In this document: positions 26,594 to 34,787 of the stretch, one piece after another | Layout of the letters: each line of letters opens with the position of its first letter | Numbering within the stretch: position 1 is the first letter of the stretch | Source of the DNA: Streptomyces sp. NRRL F-5122 | Lineage (GTDB): Bacteria; Actinomycetota; Actinomycetes; Streptomycetales; Streptomycetaceae | Length of the DNA: 64,000 nt | Reading direction: 5' to 3' | Assembly: GCF_001507435.1 (NCBI RefSeq) | Contig: NZ_LMWH01000001.1 | Location: 418,016-482,015, forward strand | Program-made: the position numbers and the translations under genes | Notes under the pieces: generated by a model | The model's database searches: none | What the model saw: only the letters and a program-made list of their open reading frames with translations | What the model was told of the DNA's origin: nothing

Positions 26594-28072
26594 TCACTTC
26601 TTCTTGCCGCGCTTCTCCCGCACGCGCACGGAGAGATGGATCGGCGCGCCCTCGAAGCCGAACTCCTCACGCAGCCGCCGCTCGATGAACCTGCGGTAGC
26701 CCGCCTCGATGAAGCCGGAGGCGAAGAGCACGAACCGGGGCGGCTTGGTGCCCGCCTGGGTGCCGAAGAGGATGCGCGGCTGCTTGCCACCGCGGACGGG
26801 GTGCGGGTGCGCGGAGACCAGCTCGCCGAGGAAGGCGTTGAGACGGCCCGTCGGCACCCGGGTCTCCCACCCCTCGAGCGCGGTCTCGATCGCCGGGACC
26901 AGCTTCTCCATGTGCCGTCCGGTGCGCGCGGAGACGTTCACCCGCGGTGCCCAGGCGACCTGTCCGAGCTCGGTCTCGATCTCCCGCTCGAGGTAGAAGC
27001 GGCGCTCCTCGTCGAGCGTGTCCCACTTGTTGTACGCGAGGACGAGCGCACGGCCCGCCTCCACCGCCATGGTGACGATGCGCTGGTCCTGGATCGAGAT
27101 GCTCTCGGTGGCGTCGATCAGCACGACGGCGACCTCGGCCTTCTCGACGGCGGCCGCGGTGCGCAGCGAGGCGTAGTAGTCCGCGCCCTGCTGGAGGTGC
27201 ACCCGCTTGCGGATGCCCGCCGTGTCGACGAACTTCCAGGTCTTGCCGCCCAGCTGGATCAGTTCGTCGACCGGGTCGCGGGTGGTGCCGGCGAGTTCGT
27301 TGACGACGACGCGCTCCTCGCCCGCGACCTTGTTCAGCAGCGAGGACTTGCCGACGTTCGGGCGGCCGATGAGGGCGATGCGGCGAGGTCCGCCGATGGC
27401 GGTGCCGAAGGTCTGGGCGGGCGCCTCGGGCAGCGCCTCGAGGACCGCGTCCAGCATGTCGCCGGTGCCGCGGCCGTGCAGGGCCGAGACCGGGTGGGGC
27501 TCGCCGAGGCCGAGGTTCCACAGATAGGCGGCGTCGGCCTCGCCGCTCTGGCCGTCGACCTTGTTGGCGGCGAGCACCACGGGCTTGCCGGCCTTGCGCA
27601 GCAGCCGGACGACCGCCTCGTCCGTGTCGGTGGCGCCGACCTTGGCGTCCACGACGAACACGACCGCGTCGGCCGCCTCGATCGCGTACTCGGCCTGCGC
27701 GGCCACCGAGGCGTCGATACCGAGGACGTCCTGCTCCCAGCCGCCGGTGTCGACGACCTTGAAGCGGCGGCCCGACCACTCGGCCTCGTAGGTGACACGG
27801 TCGCGGGTGACGCCGGGCTTGTCCTCGACGACTGCCTCACGGCGGCCGATGATCCGGTTCACCAGAGTCGACTTGCCGACGTTGGGACGGCCGACGACGG
27901 CGAGCACGGGCAGCGGACCGTGGCCCGCCTCCTCGATCGCGCCCTCGACGTCCTCGACGTCGAAGCCCTCTTCCGCGGCAAGCTCCATGAACTCCGCGTA
28001 CTCGGCGTCGCCGAGCGCCCCGTGCTCGTACTCGTGCTCGGCCGAGCCGTCGGGCTGGATCTGGTCGTTCAT
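26594..28072 (-). CDS. der: Ribosome-associated GTPase Der (EngA)
   Basis: A 492-residue essential GTPase for 50S subunit assembly. ATG at 28072 ([18 protein letters not shown]) is preceded by GAGGTA. Two tandem G domains: the first with GRPNVGKST (P-loop) at about 60-68 and NKVD later, the second with GRPNVGKSS at about 235-243 and NKWDT. The C-terminal KH-like domain holds [15 protein letters not shown] and the basic end [10 protein letters not shown]. The acidic N-terminal extension of about 55 residues is common in actinobacteria. Last gene of the aroH-tyrA-cmk-plsC-der unit, with the terminator at 26534 following. Confidence 0.96.
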   Translation of the reverse strand: MNDQIQPDGSAEHEYEHGALGDAEYAEFMELAAEEGFDVEDVEGAIEEAGHGPLPVLAVVGRPNVGKSTLVNRIIGRREAVVEDKPGVTRDRVTYEAEWSGRRFKVVDTGGWEQDVLGIDASVAAQAEYAIEAADAVVFVVDAKVGATDTDEAVVRLLRKAGKPVVLAANKVDGQSGEADAAYLWNLGLGEPHPVSALHGRGTGDMLDAVLEALPEAPAQTFGTAIGGPRRIALIGRPNVGKSSLLNKVAGEERVVVNELAGTTRDPVDELIQLGGKTWKFVDTAGIRKRVHLQQGADYYASLRTAAAVEKAEVAVVLIDATESISIQDQRIVTMAVEAGRALVLAYNKWDTLDEERRFYLEREIETELGQVAWAPRVNVSARTGRHMEKLVPAIETALEGWETRVPTGRLNAFLGELVSAHPHPVRGGKQPRILFGTQAGTKPPRFVLFASGFIEAGYRRFIERRLREEFGFEGAPIHLSVRVREKRGKKK

Positions 28073-28145
28073 GAAGTCCGTACCTCGTTCATCGTGGTGA
28101 TCGGTGGAGCACCGCACCCGCGGTGATCCACTACTCAAGTGTCGC

Positions 28146-28793
28146 CTAGCGCCCGGTGAGGCGCCTGGCGGATTCCAGGTGCTCGGTGAGCTGCTTCTGG
28201 ATATGCGTGGTCGCCTCGTCCAGCGCCCTGCGCGTGCGCCGCCCGCTGCCGTCGCCCGCCTCGAACGGGTCGCCGAAGACGATGTCGATGCGGCTGCGCA
28301 GCGGAGGCAGCGCCTTTACCAACCGTCCGCGCCGCTCGGCGCTTCCCAGCACCGCGACCGGCACGATCGGAGCCCCGCTGCGGACCGCGAAGTAGGCGAG
28401 CCCGGCACGCAGCGAGGCGAAGTCGCCCTCGCCCCGGGTGCCCTCGGGGAAGATGCCCAGCACTCCCCCGTTCTCGAGCACGCCCAGCGCATTGGTGATC
28501 GCCGAGCGGTCGGTGGTCGTGCGGTCCACCTTCAGCTGGCCGATCCCCGTCAGGAAGGCGCCCAGCGGGCCGATGAACGCCTCCTTCTTGATCAGGAAGT
28601 GCGTGGCGCGGGGCGACACGCCCATGACCACCGGCCCGTCGACGTTGTGGGAGTGGTTGACCGCGAGGATCGCCGGACCCGTCGCCGGGACCTTCCAGCC
28701 GCCCAGGACGCGCGGCCTGAACAGCCCGTGGATCACGCCGACGCCCAGACGCCGTCCGGCTTCGGCGCCCCGCTCGGAGGGAGCCTCGCTCAC
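28146..28793 (-). CDS. 1-acylglycerol-3-phosphate acyltransferase (PlsC family)
   Basis: A 215-residue phospholipid acyltransferase. GTG at 28793 overlaps the cmk stop as GTGA, showing translational coupling. The HX4D catalytic motif is in NHSHNVDGP (about residues 46-54) and the glycerol-phosphate-binding motif is [11 protein letters not shown] (about 115-125). No strong membrane anchor beyond the hydrophobic [10 protein letters not shown] region is seen, as in other short actinobacterial PlsC proteins. It makes phosphatidic acid from lysophosphatidic acid. Fused plsC-cmk-der layouts are common in actinobacteria. Confidence 0.9.
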   Translation of the reverse strand: MSEAPSERGAEAGRRLGVGVIHGLFRPRVLGGWKVPATGPAILAVNHSHNVDGPVVMGVSPRATHFLIKKEAFIGPLGAFLTGIGQLKVDRTTTDRSAITNALGVLENGGVLGIFPEGTRGEGDFASLRAGLAYFAVRSGAPIVPVAVLGSAERRGRLVKALPPLRSRIDIVFGDPFEAGDGSGRRTRRALDEATTHIQKQLTEHLESARRLTGR

Positions 28794-29485
28794 TTCGCCG
28801 CCCGCTTCTCCTCGACGAGGGTGACGACGCATTCGATGACCTGCTGGAGCGTGAGGTCGGTGGTGTCCACCTCGACCGCGTCGTCCGCCTTGGCGAGGGG
28901 GGACGTCTTGCGGCTTGAGTCGGCCGCGTCCCGCTGGATCAGCGCCGCGCGGGTGGCATGGACGTCGGCGCCCTTGAGCTCACCGCTGCGACGGGCGGCA
29001 CGCGCCTCCGCGGAGGCGGTGAGGAAGACCTTCAGGTCGGCGTCGGGCAGCACGGTGGTCCCGATGTCGCGGCCCTCCACGACGATGCCCGTCCGCGCCG
29101 ACTCGGCGAGGGAACGCTGCAGCTCGGTGATCCGCGCCCGCACCTCGGGCACCGCGCTGACCGCGCTGACCCGGGAGGTGACCTCCTGGCCGCGGATCGG
29201 CCCTGACACGTCCACGCCGTCCACCGTGATGGTGGGCGCCGACGGGTCCGTACCGGAGACGATCTCCGGCTTTCCCGCCACCGCCGCGATCGCCGACGGG
29301 TCCGTTATGTCGATGTTGTTGTTGACCATCCACCACGTGATCGCCCGGTACTGGGCGCCGGTGTCCAGGTAGCTCAGCCCGAGGTGCGCGGCCACGGCCT
29401 TCGAGGTGCTCGACTTGCCCGTGCCGGAGGGGCCGTCGATGGCGACAATCACTGCCGGGGCGGTCCGGGCGGCGCCGTTTTCCAC
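28790..29485 (-). CDS. cmk: Cytidylate kinase
   Basis: A 231-residue CMP/dCMP kinase that feeds CTP and dCTP pools. The P-loop GPSGTGKSSTSK is at about 19-30; the CMP-binding and lid segments are seen as YLDTGAQYRAI, GRDIGTTVLPDADLKVFLTASAEARAARR and QRDAADSSRKTSPL. GTG at 29485 follows GGAAGG. It overlaps plsC downstream. This gene sits in the tyrA-cmk-plsC-der order conserved in actinobacteria. Confidence 0.96.
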   Translation of the reverse strand: MENGAARTAPAVIVAIDGPSGTGKSSTSKAVAAHLGLSYLDTGAQYRAITWWMVNNNIDITDPSAIAAVAGKPEIVSGTDPSAPTITVDGVDVSGPIRGQEVTSRVSAVSAVPEVRARITELQRSLAESARTGIVVEGRDIGTTVLPDADLKVFLTASAEARAARRSGELKGADVHATRAALIQRDAADSSRKTSPLAKADDAVEVDTTDLTLQQVIECVVTLVEEKRAAK

Positions 29486-29594
29486 GGTGAGGACACCTTC
29501 CTGGTGCGGGGTGGTGGGTACGGGCGGGACGCACAGGCGCCCCGCACAAGGTTACTGGCTCCCCGGACCCGGTATGACTGGCCTGCCCGTCGCC

Positions 29595-30689
29595 CTACTG
29601 GCGGATCGTCCAGCCCCGCTCCCGCAGCGCCGCGCTCAGGACCGGGGCCGCCTTCTGCTCCACCATCAGCTGGACCAGACCCGCCTGCTGTCCCGTCGCG
29701 TGCTCGATACGGACGTCCTCGATGTTGACGCCCGCCATGCCCGCGTCCGCGAAGATACGGGCCAGCTGGCCCGGCTGGTCGCTGATCAGGACGGCGACGG
29801 TCTCGTAGGCCCGCGGCGCGCTGCCGTGCTTGCCGGGCACCCGGACCTGGCCCGCGTTGCCCCGGCGCAGCACGTCCTGGATCCCGTCGACGCCCTCCCG
29901 CCGCTTGGCCTCGTCGGACGACTGCAGAGCGCGCAGGGCCCGTACCGTCTCGTCGAGGTCGGTGGCGACCTCGGAGAGCAGGTCGGCGACCGGGCCGGGG
30001 TTCGCGGACAGGATGTCGATCCACATCCCGGGGTCGGAGGCGGCGATCCGGGTCACGTCCCGGATGCCCTGCCCACACAGCCGTACGGCCGCCTCCTCGG
30101 CGTGCTCGAGGCGGGCGGCGACCAGGTTGGAGACCAGATGCGGCATGTGCGAGACGAGGGCGACCGCCCGGTCGTGACCGTCGGCGTCCATCACGACGGG
30201 CACGGCACGACAGTGCGAGACCAGTTCCAGGGCGAGGTTCAGCACCTCGGTGTCGGTGTCCCGGGTCGGGGTGAGCACCCAGGGGCGGCCCTCGAAGAGG
30301 TCCCCGGTGGCCGCCAGCGGTCCGGACTTCTCACGCCCGGACATGGGATGCGTGCCGATGTACCTCGACAGGTGGGCCGGGTCGAGGCCGAGCGCCTCCA
30401 GTTCGCGGCGCGGGCCGCCCTTGACGCTGGCCACGTCGAGGTAGCCGCGCCCGAGGCCGCGCCGCATGGCGTCGGCGAGCCCAGCGGCGACGTGCGCGGG
30501 CGGGACCGCGACGATCACCAGGTCGACGGGGCCCTCGGGCTCCTCGTCGGTGCCGGCGCCGAGGACGGCCGCCGTGCGGGCCTGCTCGGGGTCGTGGTCG
30601 CGCAGGTGCACGGTGACGCCGCGGGCGGCCAGCGCCAGGGCCGCCGAGGTGCCGATGAGCCCCGTGCCGATGACGAGTGCGGATCTCAC
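29595..30689 (-). CDS. tyrA: Prephenate dehydrogenase
   Basis: A 364-residue NAD(P)-dependent enzyme of tyrosine synthesis. The N-terminal Rossmann fold has VIGTGLIGTSAALAL (residues 6-20) and an LRDHDPEQ strand-2 region. The catalytic domain contains GTHPMSGREKSG with the catalytic His. A C-terminal ACT domain (about 290-364, ETVAVLISDQPGQLARIF) likely senses tyrosine. GTG at 30689 overlaps the aroH stop as GTGA. It works on the product of the preceding chorismate mutase, so the two act in sequence. Confidence 0.95.
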   Translation of the reverse strand: MRSALVIGTGLIGTSAALALAARGVTVHLRDHDPEQARTAAVLGAGTDEEPEGPVDLVIVAVPPAHVAAGLADAMRRGLGRGYLDVASVKGGPRRELEALGLDPAHLSRYIGTHPMSGREKSGPLAATGDLFEGRPWVLTPTRDTDTEVLNLALELVSHCRAVPVVMDADGHDRAVALVSHMPHLVSNLVAARLEHAEEAAVRLCGQGIRDVTRIAASDPGMWIDILSANPGPVADLLSEVATDLDETVRALRALQSSDEAKRREGVDGIQDVLRRGNAGQVRVPGKHGSAPRAYETVAVLISDQPGQLARIFADAGMAGVNIEDVRIEHATGQQAGLVQLMVEQKAAPVLSAALRERGWTIRQ

Positions 30690-31048
30690 TGGGCGATGTC
30701 CTTGCGCAGGGCGGCGGCGGCACCGAGGTAGACGTGCACGATGTCGGCGCGCGGCATGTCGGACTCGATGTGGGCGAGGATGCGGACGACGCGGGGCATC
30801 GCGCCCTCGACGTCCAGCTCCTGGGCGCAGATCAACGGGACGTCGACGATGCCGAGCTTGCGGGCCGCGGCCGCCGGGAAGTCGCTGTGCAGATCGGGGG
30901 TGGCGGTGAACCAGATGCTGATCAGCGCGTCGGCGGTGAGGCCGTTCCGCTCCAGGACGGCGGTGAGCAGGGCGCCGACCTGCTCACTCATGTGCCCGGC
31001 CTCGTCCCTTTCGAGTTGGACGGCGCCCCGGACCGCTCGTACCGCCAC
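30686..31048 (-). CDS. aroH: Chorismate mutase, AroH type
   Basis: A 120-residue AroH-class (beta-barrel trimer) chorismate mutase. The GTG at 31048 (VAVRAVRGAVQLERDE) follows GAGGAG. Active-site residues of this class are visible: Arg7 near RAVRGAVQ, Glu-rich loop, and the C-terminal REPVYLxxA-like HVYLGAAAALRKD. It converts chorismate to prephenate for the tyrA product downstream, with which it overlaps. Confidence 0.93.
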   Translation of the reverse strand: MAVRAVRGAVQLERDEAGHMSEQVGALLTAVLERNGLTADALISIWFTATPDLHSDFPAAAARKLGIVDVPLICAQELDVEGAMPRVVRILAHIESDMPRADIVHVYLGAAAALRKDIAQ

Positions 31049-31116
31049 GGTGATGCTCCTCGCTGATGTACGGAAACCTCTGGTCACACCAGCGTAGTCA
31101 GCCCGGGACGCACTCC

Positions 31117-31150
31117 GGCGCGGCGCCCGTCCGGCGAGACGCGCCGCGCC
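31117..31150 (-). terminator. Hairpin after the ADP-ribosylglycohydrolase gene
   Basis: GGCGCGGCGC (31117-31126) and GCGCCGCGCC (31141-31150) pair over 10 bp with a 14-nt loop, about 40 nt past the stop on the minus strand. Confidence 0.5.
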
Positions 31151-31189
31151 GCCGTGCGAGCGCCCGCGGTGATGGACCGGGCCGCCCGC

Positions 31190-32212
31190 TCACATGTCCC
31201 AGAGGGCCCCGAGCGCCTGCAGTTCGCCCCCGTACTCGATGCGGTCCGCCCACTCCCGCGGCCAGGCCTCGGAGCCGAGGTGGGCGCCTGCGAAGGCCCC
31301 CGCAAGGCATGCGATCGAGTCGGAGTCGCCGGAGGTGCAGGCGGCCCGGCGCAGTGCGGTGACCGGCTGGTCGGGGAACAGCAGGAAGCACAGCAGACCG
31401 GTGGCGAGGGCCTCCTCCGCGATCCACCCCTCGCCGGTCGCGAGACAGGGGTCCGTCTCGGGCGACACGGTCGCCACGGCTGCCTGGAGGCGTTCGAGGA
31501 TCTCCAGGCACTCGTCCCAGCCGCGGGCGATGAAGTGCTCCGCGGTGGGGTCCTGGGCGCGGGTCCACAGATCGCCGAGCCACGACTCGTGGTACCGGCT
31601 GCGGTTCTCGTACGCGTACGAGCGCAGCTGCCCGACCAGTCCGGCCGGCTCGGCGCCCTGGACGAGCAGCCGTATCGCGTGGGCGGTGAGGTCGGAGGCG
31701 GCGAGCGCCGTGGGGTGGCCGTGGGTGAGCGCCGCCTGCAACTGAGCGGCCCCGGCGCGCTGTTCGTCGCTGAGCCCCGGTGCGAGTCCGACGGGCGCCA
31801 CCCGCATGTTGGCCCCGCAGCCCTTGGAGTCGATCTGGCTCGCCTCCTGCCAGGGCCGGCTCTCGTCGTTCAGCAGGTTGCAGGCGACGAGGCAGGTCCG
31901 TCCTGGTGCCCGGTTGTTCTCCGGGGAGTGGTACCAGTCGACGAACTCCTCGCGCACCGGCCGCTCCATGCGCTTCGGCGCCAGGACCCCGCGGTCCATG
32001 GTCGTCCGAAGCCCGCGTCCGAGCGCCAGCGTCATCTGGGTGTCGTCGGTGACGATCGCCGGCTTCGGCAGCTCCATCTCGCGCCACGGCCCGCACTTGG
32101 CGAGGATGGAGGGCACGTCGTTGAACTCGGTCGGAAAACCGAGCGCGTCGCCGAGGGCGAGTCCGATCAGTGATCCGGTGGCGGCGTGCTTGGCGAGGGC
32201 GGTGGCGGTCAT
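31190..32212 (-). CDS. ADP-ribosylglycohydrolase (DraG-like)
   Basis: A 340-residue hydrolase removing ADP-ribose from proteins or small molecules. ATG at 32212 overlaps the Nudix stop as ATGA. The binuclear-metal sites are visible as GDALGFPTEF (about 21-30), TDDTQM (about 54-60) and the C-terminal SGDSDSIACLAGAFAGAHLG (about 294-313). The central segment is helical. It is cotranscribed with an NrtR-like Nudix regulator, an arrangement that suggests NAD/ADP-ribose sensing. The acceptor could be an NAD-metabolite or an ADP-ribosylated protein such as those of antibiotic resistance; not known. Confidence 0.93.
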   Translation of the reverse strand: MTATALAKHAATGSLIGLALGDALGFPTEFNDVPSILAKCGPWREMELPKPAIVTDDTQMTLALGRGLRTTMDRGVLAPKRMERPVREEFVDWYHSPENNRAPGRTCLVACNLLNDESRPWQEASQIDSKGCGANMRVAPVGLAPGLSDEQRAGAAQLQAALTHGHPTALAASDLTAHAIRLLVQGAEPAGLVGQLRSYAYENRSRYHESWLGDLWTRAQDPTAEHFIARGWDECLEILERLQAAVATVSPETDPCLATGEGWIAEEALATGLLCFLLFPDQPVTALRRAACTSGDSDSIACLAGAFAGAHLGSEAWPREWADRIEYGGELQALGALWDM

Positions 32213-32937
32213 GAGGGCCGTCCTTCCGTGGCGGGGCGGAGCAGGGGCGGGTGCAGGGCGGTGGCGGTGCCCGCGCGGTAGAGCGCGGCGGGCTTGCCGC
32301 GGCCACCGGTGAGCCGGACGGCGCCCGGGACCGGTTCGACGAAGCCCGGGGTGGCGAGGACCTTGCGCCGGAAGTTGGGGCGGTCGAGCGCGGTGCCCCA
32401 CACGGTCTCGTAGACCTGCTGCAGCTCCCCGAGGGTGAACTCGGGCGGGCAGAAGGCCGTGGCGAGGCAGGAGTACTCCAGCTTGGCGCCGACCCGTTCG
32501 TGGGCGTCGGCGAGGATCCGGTCGTGGTCGAAGGCGAGCGGCCCGGCCGCTTCGTAGGGCAGCCAGCGTGCCTGTGCCGCGTCGCCGCCGCCGTGCGGCT
32601 CGGGAGCGTCGGGCAGCAGGGCGGCGAAGGCGACGGAGACGACCCGCATCCGGGGATCGCGGCCGGGGTCGCTGTAGGTGCGCAGCTGCTCGAGGTGGAG
32701 CCCGGAGACGTCCGCGAGGCCGGTCTCCTCGGCGAGCTCCCGCCGGGCGGCCTCCTCCGCGGACTCCTCCGGCCGCACGAAGCCGCCGGGGAGCGCCCAG
32801 CGGCCCGCGTAGGGCTGCTGTCCGCGTTCGACGAGCAGAACGTGGAGCCGGCCCGCCCGGACGGTCAGGACGGCCAGGTCGGCGGTGACACCGAAGGGCT
32901 CATGGGCGTACTTGTCGTAGCCCGGCACGGTCCCCAT
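32209..32937 (-). CDS. NrtR-like Nudix-domain regulator
   Basis: A 242-residue protein. The Nudix box is intact (GFVRPEESAEEAARRELAEE then TGL), so phosphohydrolase activity is possible. After about residue 150 a winged-helix domain of the NrtR type follows (FCPPEFTLGELQQVYETVWG, RPNFRRKVLATPGFVEPV). ATG at 32937 is preferred over ATG 32964, because a -10 (minus-strand TAGAGT at 32966-32971) would place the transcription start inside the longer form. It probably senses ADP-ribose or NAD-related nucleotides and controls its own operon with the ADP-ribosylglycohydrolase. Confidence 0.88.
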   Translation of the reverse strand: MGTVPGYDKYAHEPFGVTADLAVLTVRAGRLHVLLVERGQQPYAGRWALPGGFVRPEESAEEAARRELAEETGLADVSGLHLEQLRTYSDPGRDPRMRVVSVAFAALLPDAPEPHGGGDAAQARWLPYEAAGPLAFDHDRILADAHERVGAKLEYSCLATAFCPPEFTLGELQQVYETVWGTALDRPNFRRKVLATPGFVEPVPGAVRLTGGRGKPAALYRAGTATALHPPLLRPATEGRPS

Positions 32938-32949
32938 GACCCCCACCCC

Positions 32950-32971
32950 CTTTATGGTCGACATGACTCTA
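32950..32971 (-). promoter_or_regulatory. Putative NrtR operator over the promoter
   Basis: Minus strand TAGAGTC-N5-GACCATA is an imperfect inverted repeat overlapping the -10 TAGAGT. The -35 is TTGTGC (32990-32995) with an 18-nt spacer. Operator assignment is inferred. Confidence 0.45.
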
Positions 32972-33001
32972 ATGGCGGACAGGGCCCGCGCACAAGAAGA
33001 A

Positions 33002-33030
33002 GGCCGGTTCCCGTCACACGGGAACCGGCC
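33002..33030 (-). terminator. Terminator after rluB
   Basis: GGCCGGTTCCCG and CGGGAACCGGCC pair perfectly over 12 bp around TCACA, 20 nt past the rluB stop, followed by a T-rich run on the minus strand. Confidence 0.8.
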
Positions 33031-33048
33031 GCTTCGAGAGCCCGGGGC

Positions 33049-34116
33049 CTAGAGGTCGACTTCCTTCATCAGCATCCCGACCTCGGTGTTCGACAGCCGG
33101 CGCAGCCAGCCCGACTTCTGGTCGCCGAGAGTGATCGGGCCGAAGGCCGTCCGCACCAGCTTGTCGACCGGGAACCCGGCCTCCGCGAGCATGCGGCGCA
33201 CGATGTGCTTGCGGCCCTCGTGCAGGGTCACCTCGACGAGGTAGTTCTTGCCGGTCTGCTCCACCACCCGGAAGTGGTCCGCACGCGCGTACCCGTCCTC
33301 GAGCTGGATGCCGTCCTTGAGCTTCTTACCCAGGTCGCGCGGGATGGGGCCCACGATGTGCGCGAGATAGGTCTTCTTCACGCCGTACCTGGGATGGGTC
33401 AGCCGGTGGGCCAGCTCGCCGTGGTTGGTGAGCAGGATGACGCCCTCGGTCTCGGTGTCGAGCCGGCCGACGTGGAAGAGCCGGGTCTCACGGTTGGTGA
33501 CGTAGTCCCCGAGGCACTGGCGCCCCTCCGGGTCCTCCATGGTGGAGACGACACCGGCCGGCTTGTTCAGCGAGAAGAACTGGTACGACTGCGTGGCCAC
33601 GGTCAGCCCGTCCACCCGGATCTCGTCCTTCTCCGGGTCGACCCGCAGCCCCTGCTCGGTGACGATCTCGCCGTTGACCTCGACCCGGGCCTGCTCGATC
33701 AGCTCCTCGCAGGCACGCCGGGAGCCGTACCCGGCACGCGCGAGCACCTTCTGCAGCCGCTCGCCCTCCAGCTCGGCGCCCGGGAAGGTCTTGGGCAGCT
33801 TGAGGTCCTTCTTGCCGGCGTACCGCTCGCGGTTGCGCTCCTCGGCCCGGGTCTCGTACTCGCGCGAGCGGGCGGGTGCCGTGCGGCCCCCGTCACGCTG
33901 CTGCGACTGCCTGGGGCCGCCCTTGGCACCGCCGCGCGCGGTGGTGCCGCGCCCGGACTTGGGGCCGTCCTTGGAGGCGCCGGGGCCCACGTCGTAGCGG
34001 CGCTCCTCGGGTCGGGGCTTTCGAGGTCGGCCCGCACCCTGCCGCTCGTCCTTGCTGTTGCCGGCACCGCGGTAGTTGCCGCGCCCGTCGTTCCTGCCGC
34101 TGCCGCTGCTTCGCAT
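33049..34116 (-). CDS. rluB: 23S rRNA pseudouridine synthase RluB family, basic N-terminus
   Basis: A 355-residue enzyme. The first 115 residues are low-complexity, Arg/Gly/Lys-rich and disordered (GRNDGRGNYRGAGN, GRTAPARSREYETR), likely RNA-binding. Then come an S4 domain (LQKVLARAGYGSRRACEELI, about 120-140) and the catalytic domain with GRLDTETEGVILLTN, where the Asp attacks uridine. ATG at 34116 overlaps the scpB stop as TGATG. It modifies 23S rRNA helix 90s positions in related species. Position after scpB matches the conserved parA-scpAB-rluB order. Confidence 0.92.
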   Translation of the reverse strand: MRSSGSGRNDGRGNYRGAGNSKDERQGAGRPRKPRPEERRYDVGPGASKDGPKSGRGTTARGGAKGGPRQSQQRDGGRTAPARSREYETRAEERNRERYAGKKDLKLPKTFPGAELEGERLQKVLARAGYGSRRACEELIEQARVEVNGEIVTEQGLRVDPEKDEIRVDGLTVATQSYQFFSLNKPAGVVSTMEDPEGRQCLGDYVTNRETRLFHVGRLDTETEGVILLTNHGELAHRLTHPRYGVKKTYLAHIVGPIPRDLGKKLKDGIQLEDGYARADHFRVVEQTGKNYLVEVTLHEGRKHIVRRMLAEAGFPVDKLVRTAFGPITLGDQKSGWLRRLSNTEVGMLMKEVDL

Positions 34117-34787
34117 CAAAATTCCGTCGTCGTGTTCGTCGGGTGATCGTCGTCCGGGTCCGGAGCATCAAGAGCGTCCGGGTCGAACGACGGAACGCCC
34201 TCCTGGGTCTCGGCCTCGATCGCCTCCGCCTCCGGGAGGAAGGGCGCGAGTTCCGGAAGCTCGTCCAGGCCGCGCAGGCCCATCCGCTCCAGGAAGTAGT
34301 TCGTCGTCCTGTACAGGATCGCACCTGTTTCGGGTTCCGTGCCCGCCTCTTCGACCAGACCCCGTTGGAGCAGGGTGCGCATGACCCCGTCGCAGTTGAC
34401 TCCGCGGACCGCCGAGACACGGCTGCGGCTGACCGGCTGACGGTACGCGACCACCGCCAGGGTCTCCAGGGCGGCCTGGGTGAGCCGGGCCTGCTGACCG
34501 TCCAGCACGAAGCGCTCCACGGCCGGGGCGTACTCGGCCCGGCTGTAGAAGCGCCAGCCGCCCGCGACGAACCGCAGCTCGAAACCGCGTCCCTGCACGG
34601 TGTACTCGTCGGCGAGCTCGCGCAGCGCGTCGGCGATGTGCCGCCGGGGCCGCTCGAGGATCTTCGCCAGATGCTCCTCGGTGGCGGGCTCGTCCACGAC
34701 CATCAGGACGGCCTCCAGCGCGGGCTTGAGGTCGAGGCCGGCCACCGCGGCCAGGCCTGCCGGAACCTCCACGGTCTCCTCGCTCAC
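34116..34787 (-). CDS. scpB: Condensin kleisin-associated subunit ScpB
   Basis: A 223-residue winged-helix dimer protein that binds ScpA and SMC. The N-terminal WH domain (LKPALEAVLMVVDEPATEEHLAKIL) and the second WH (ALETLAVVAYRQPVSRSRV) are clear, the latter a ScpB hallmark; the VRGVNCDGVMRTLLQRGLVEE segment follows. The last 40 residues are acidic and disordered. GTG at 34787 overlaps the scpA stop as GTGA. SMC-ScpAB compacts and organises the chromosome. Confidence 0.95.
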   Translation of the reverse strand: MSEETVEVPAGLAAVAGLDLKPALEAVLMVVDEPATEEHLAKILERPRRHIADALRELADEYTVQGRGFELRFVAGGWRFYSRAEYAPAVERFVLDGQQARLTQAALETLAVVAYRQPVSRSRVSAVRGVNCDGVMRTLLQRGLVEEAGTEPETGAILYRTTNYFLERMGLRGLDELPELAPFLPEAEAIEAETQEGVPSFDPDALDAPDPDDDHPTNTTTEF

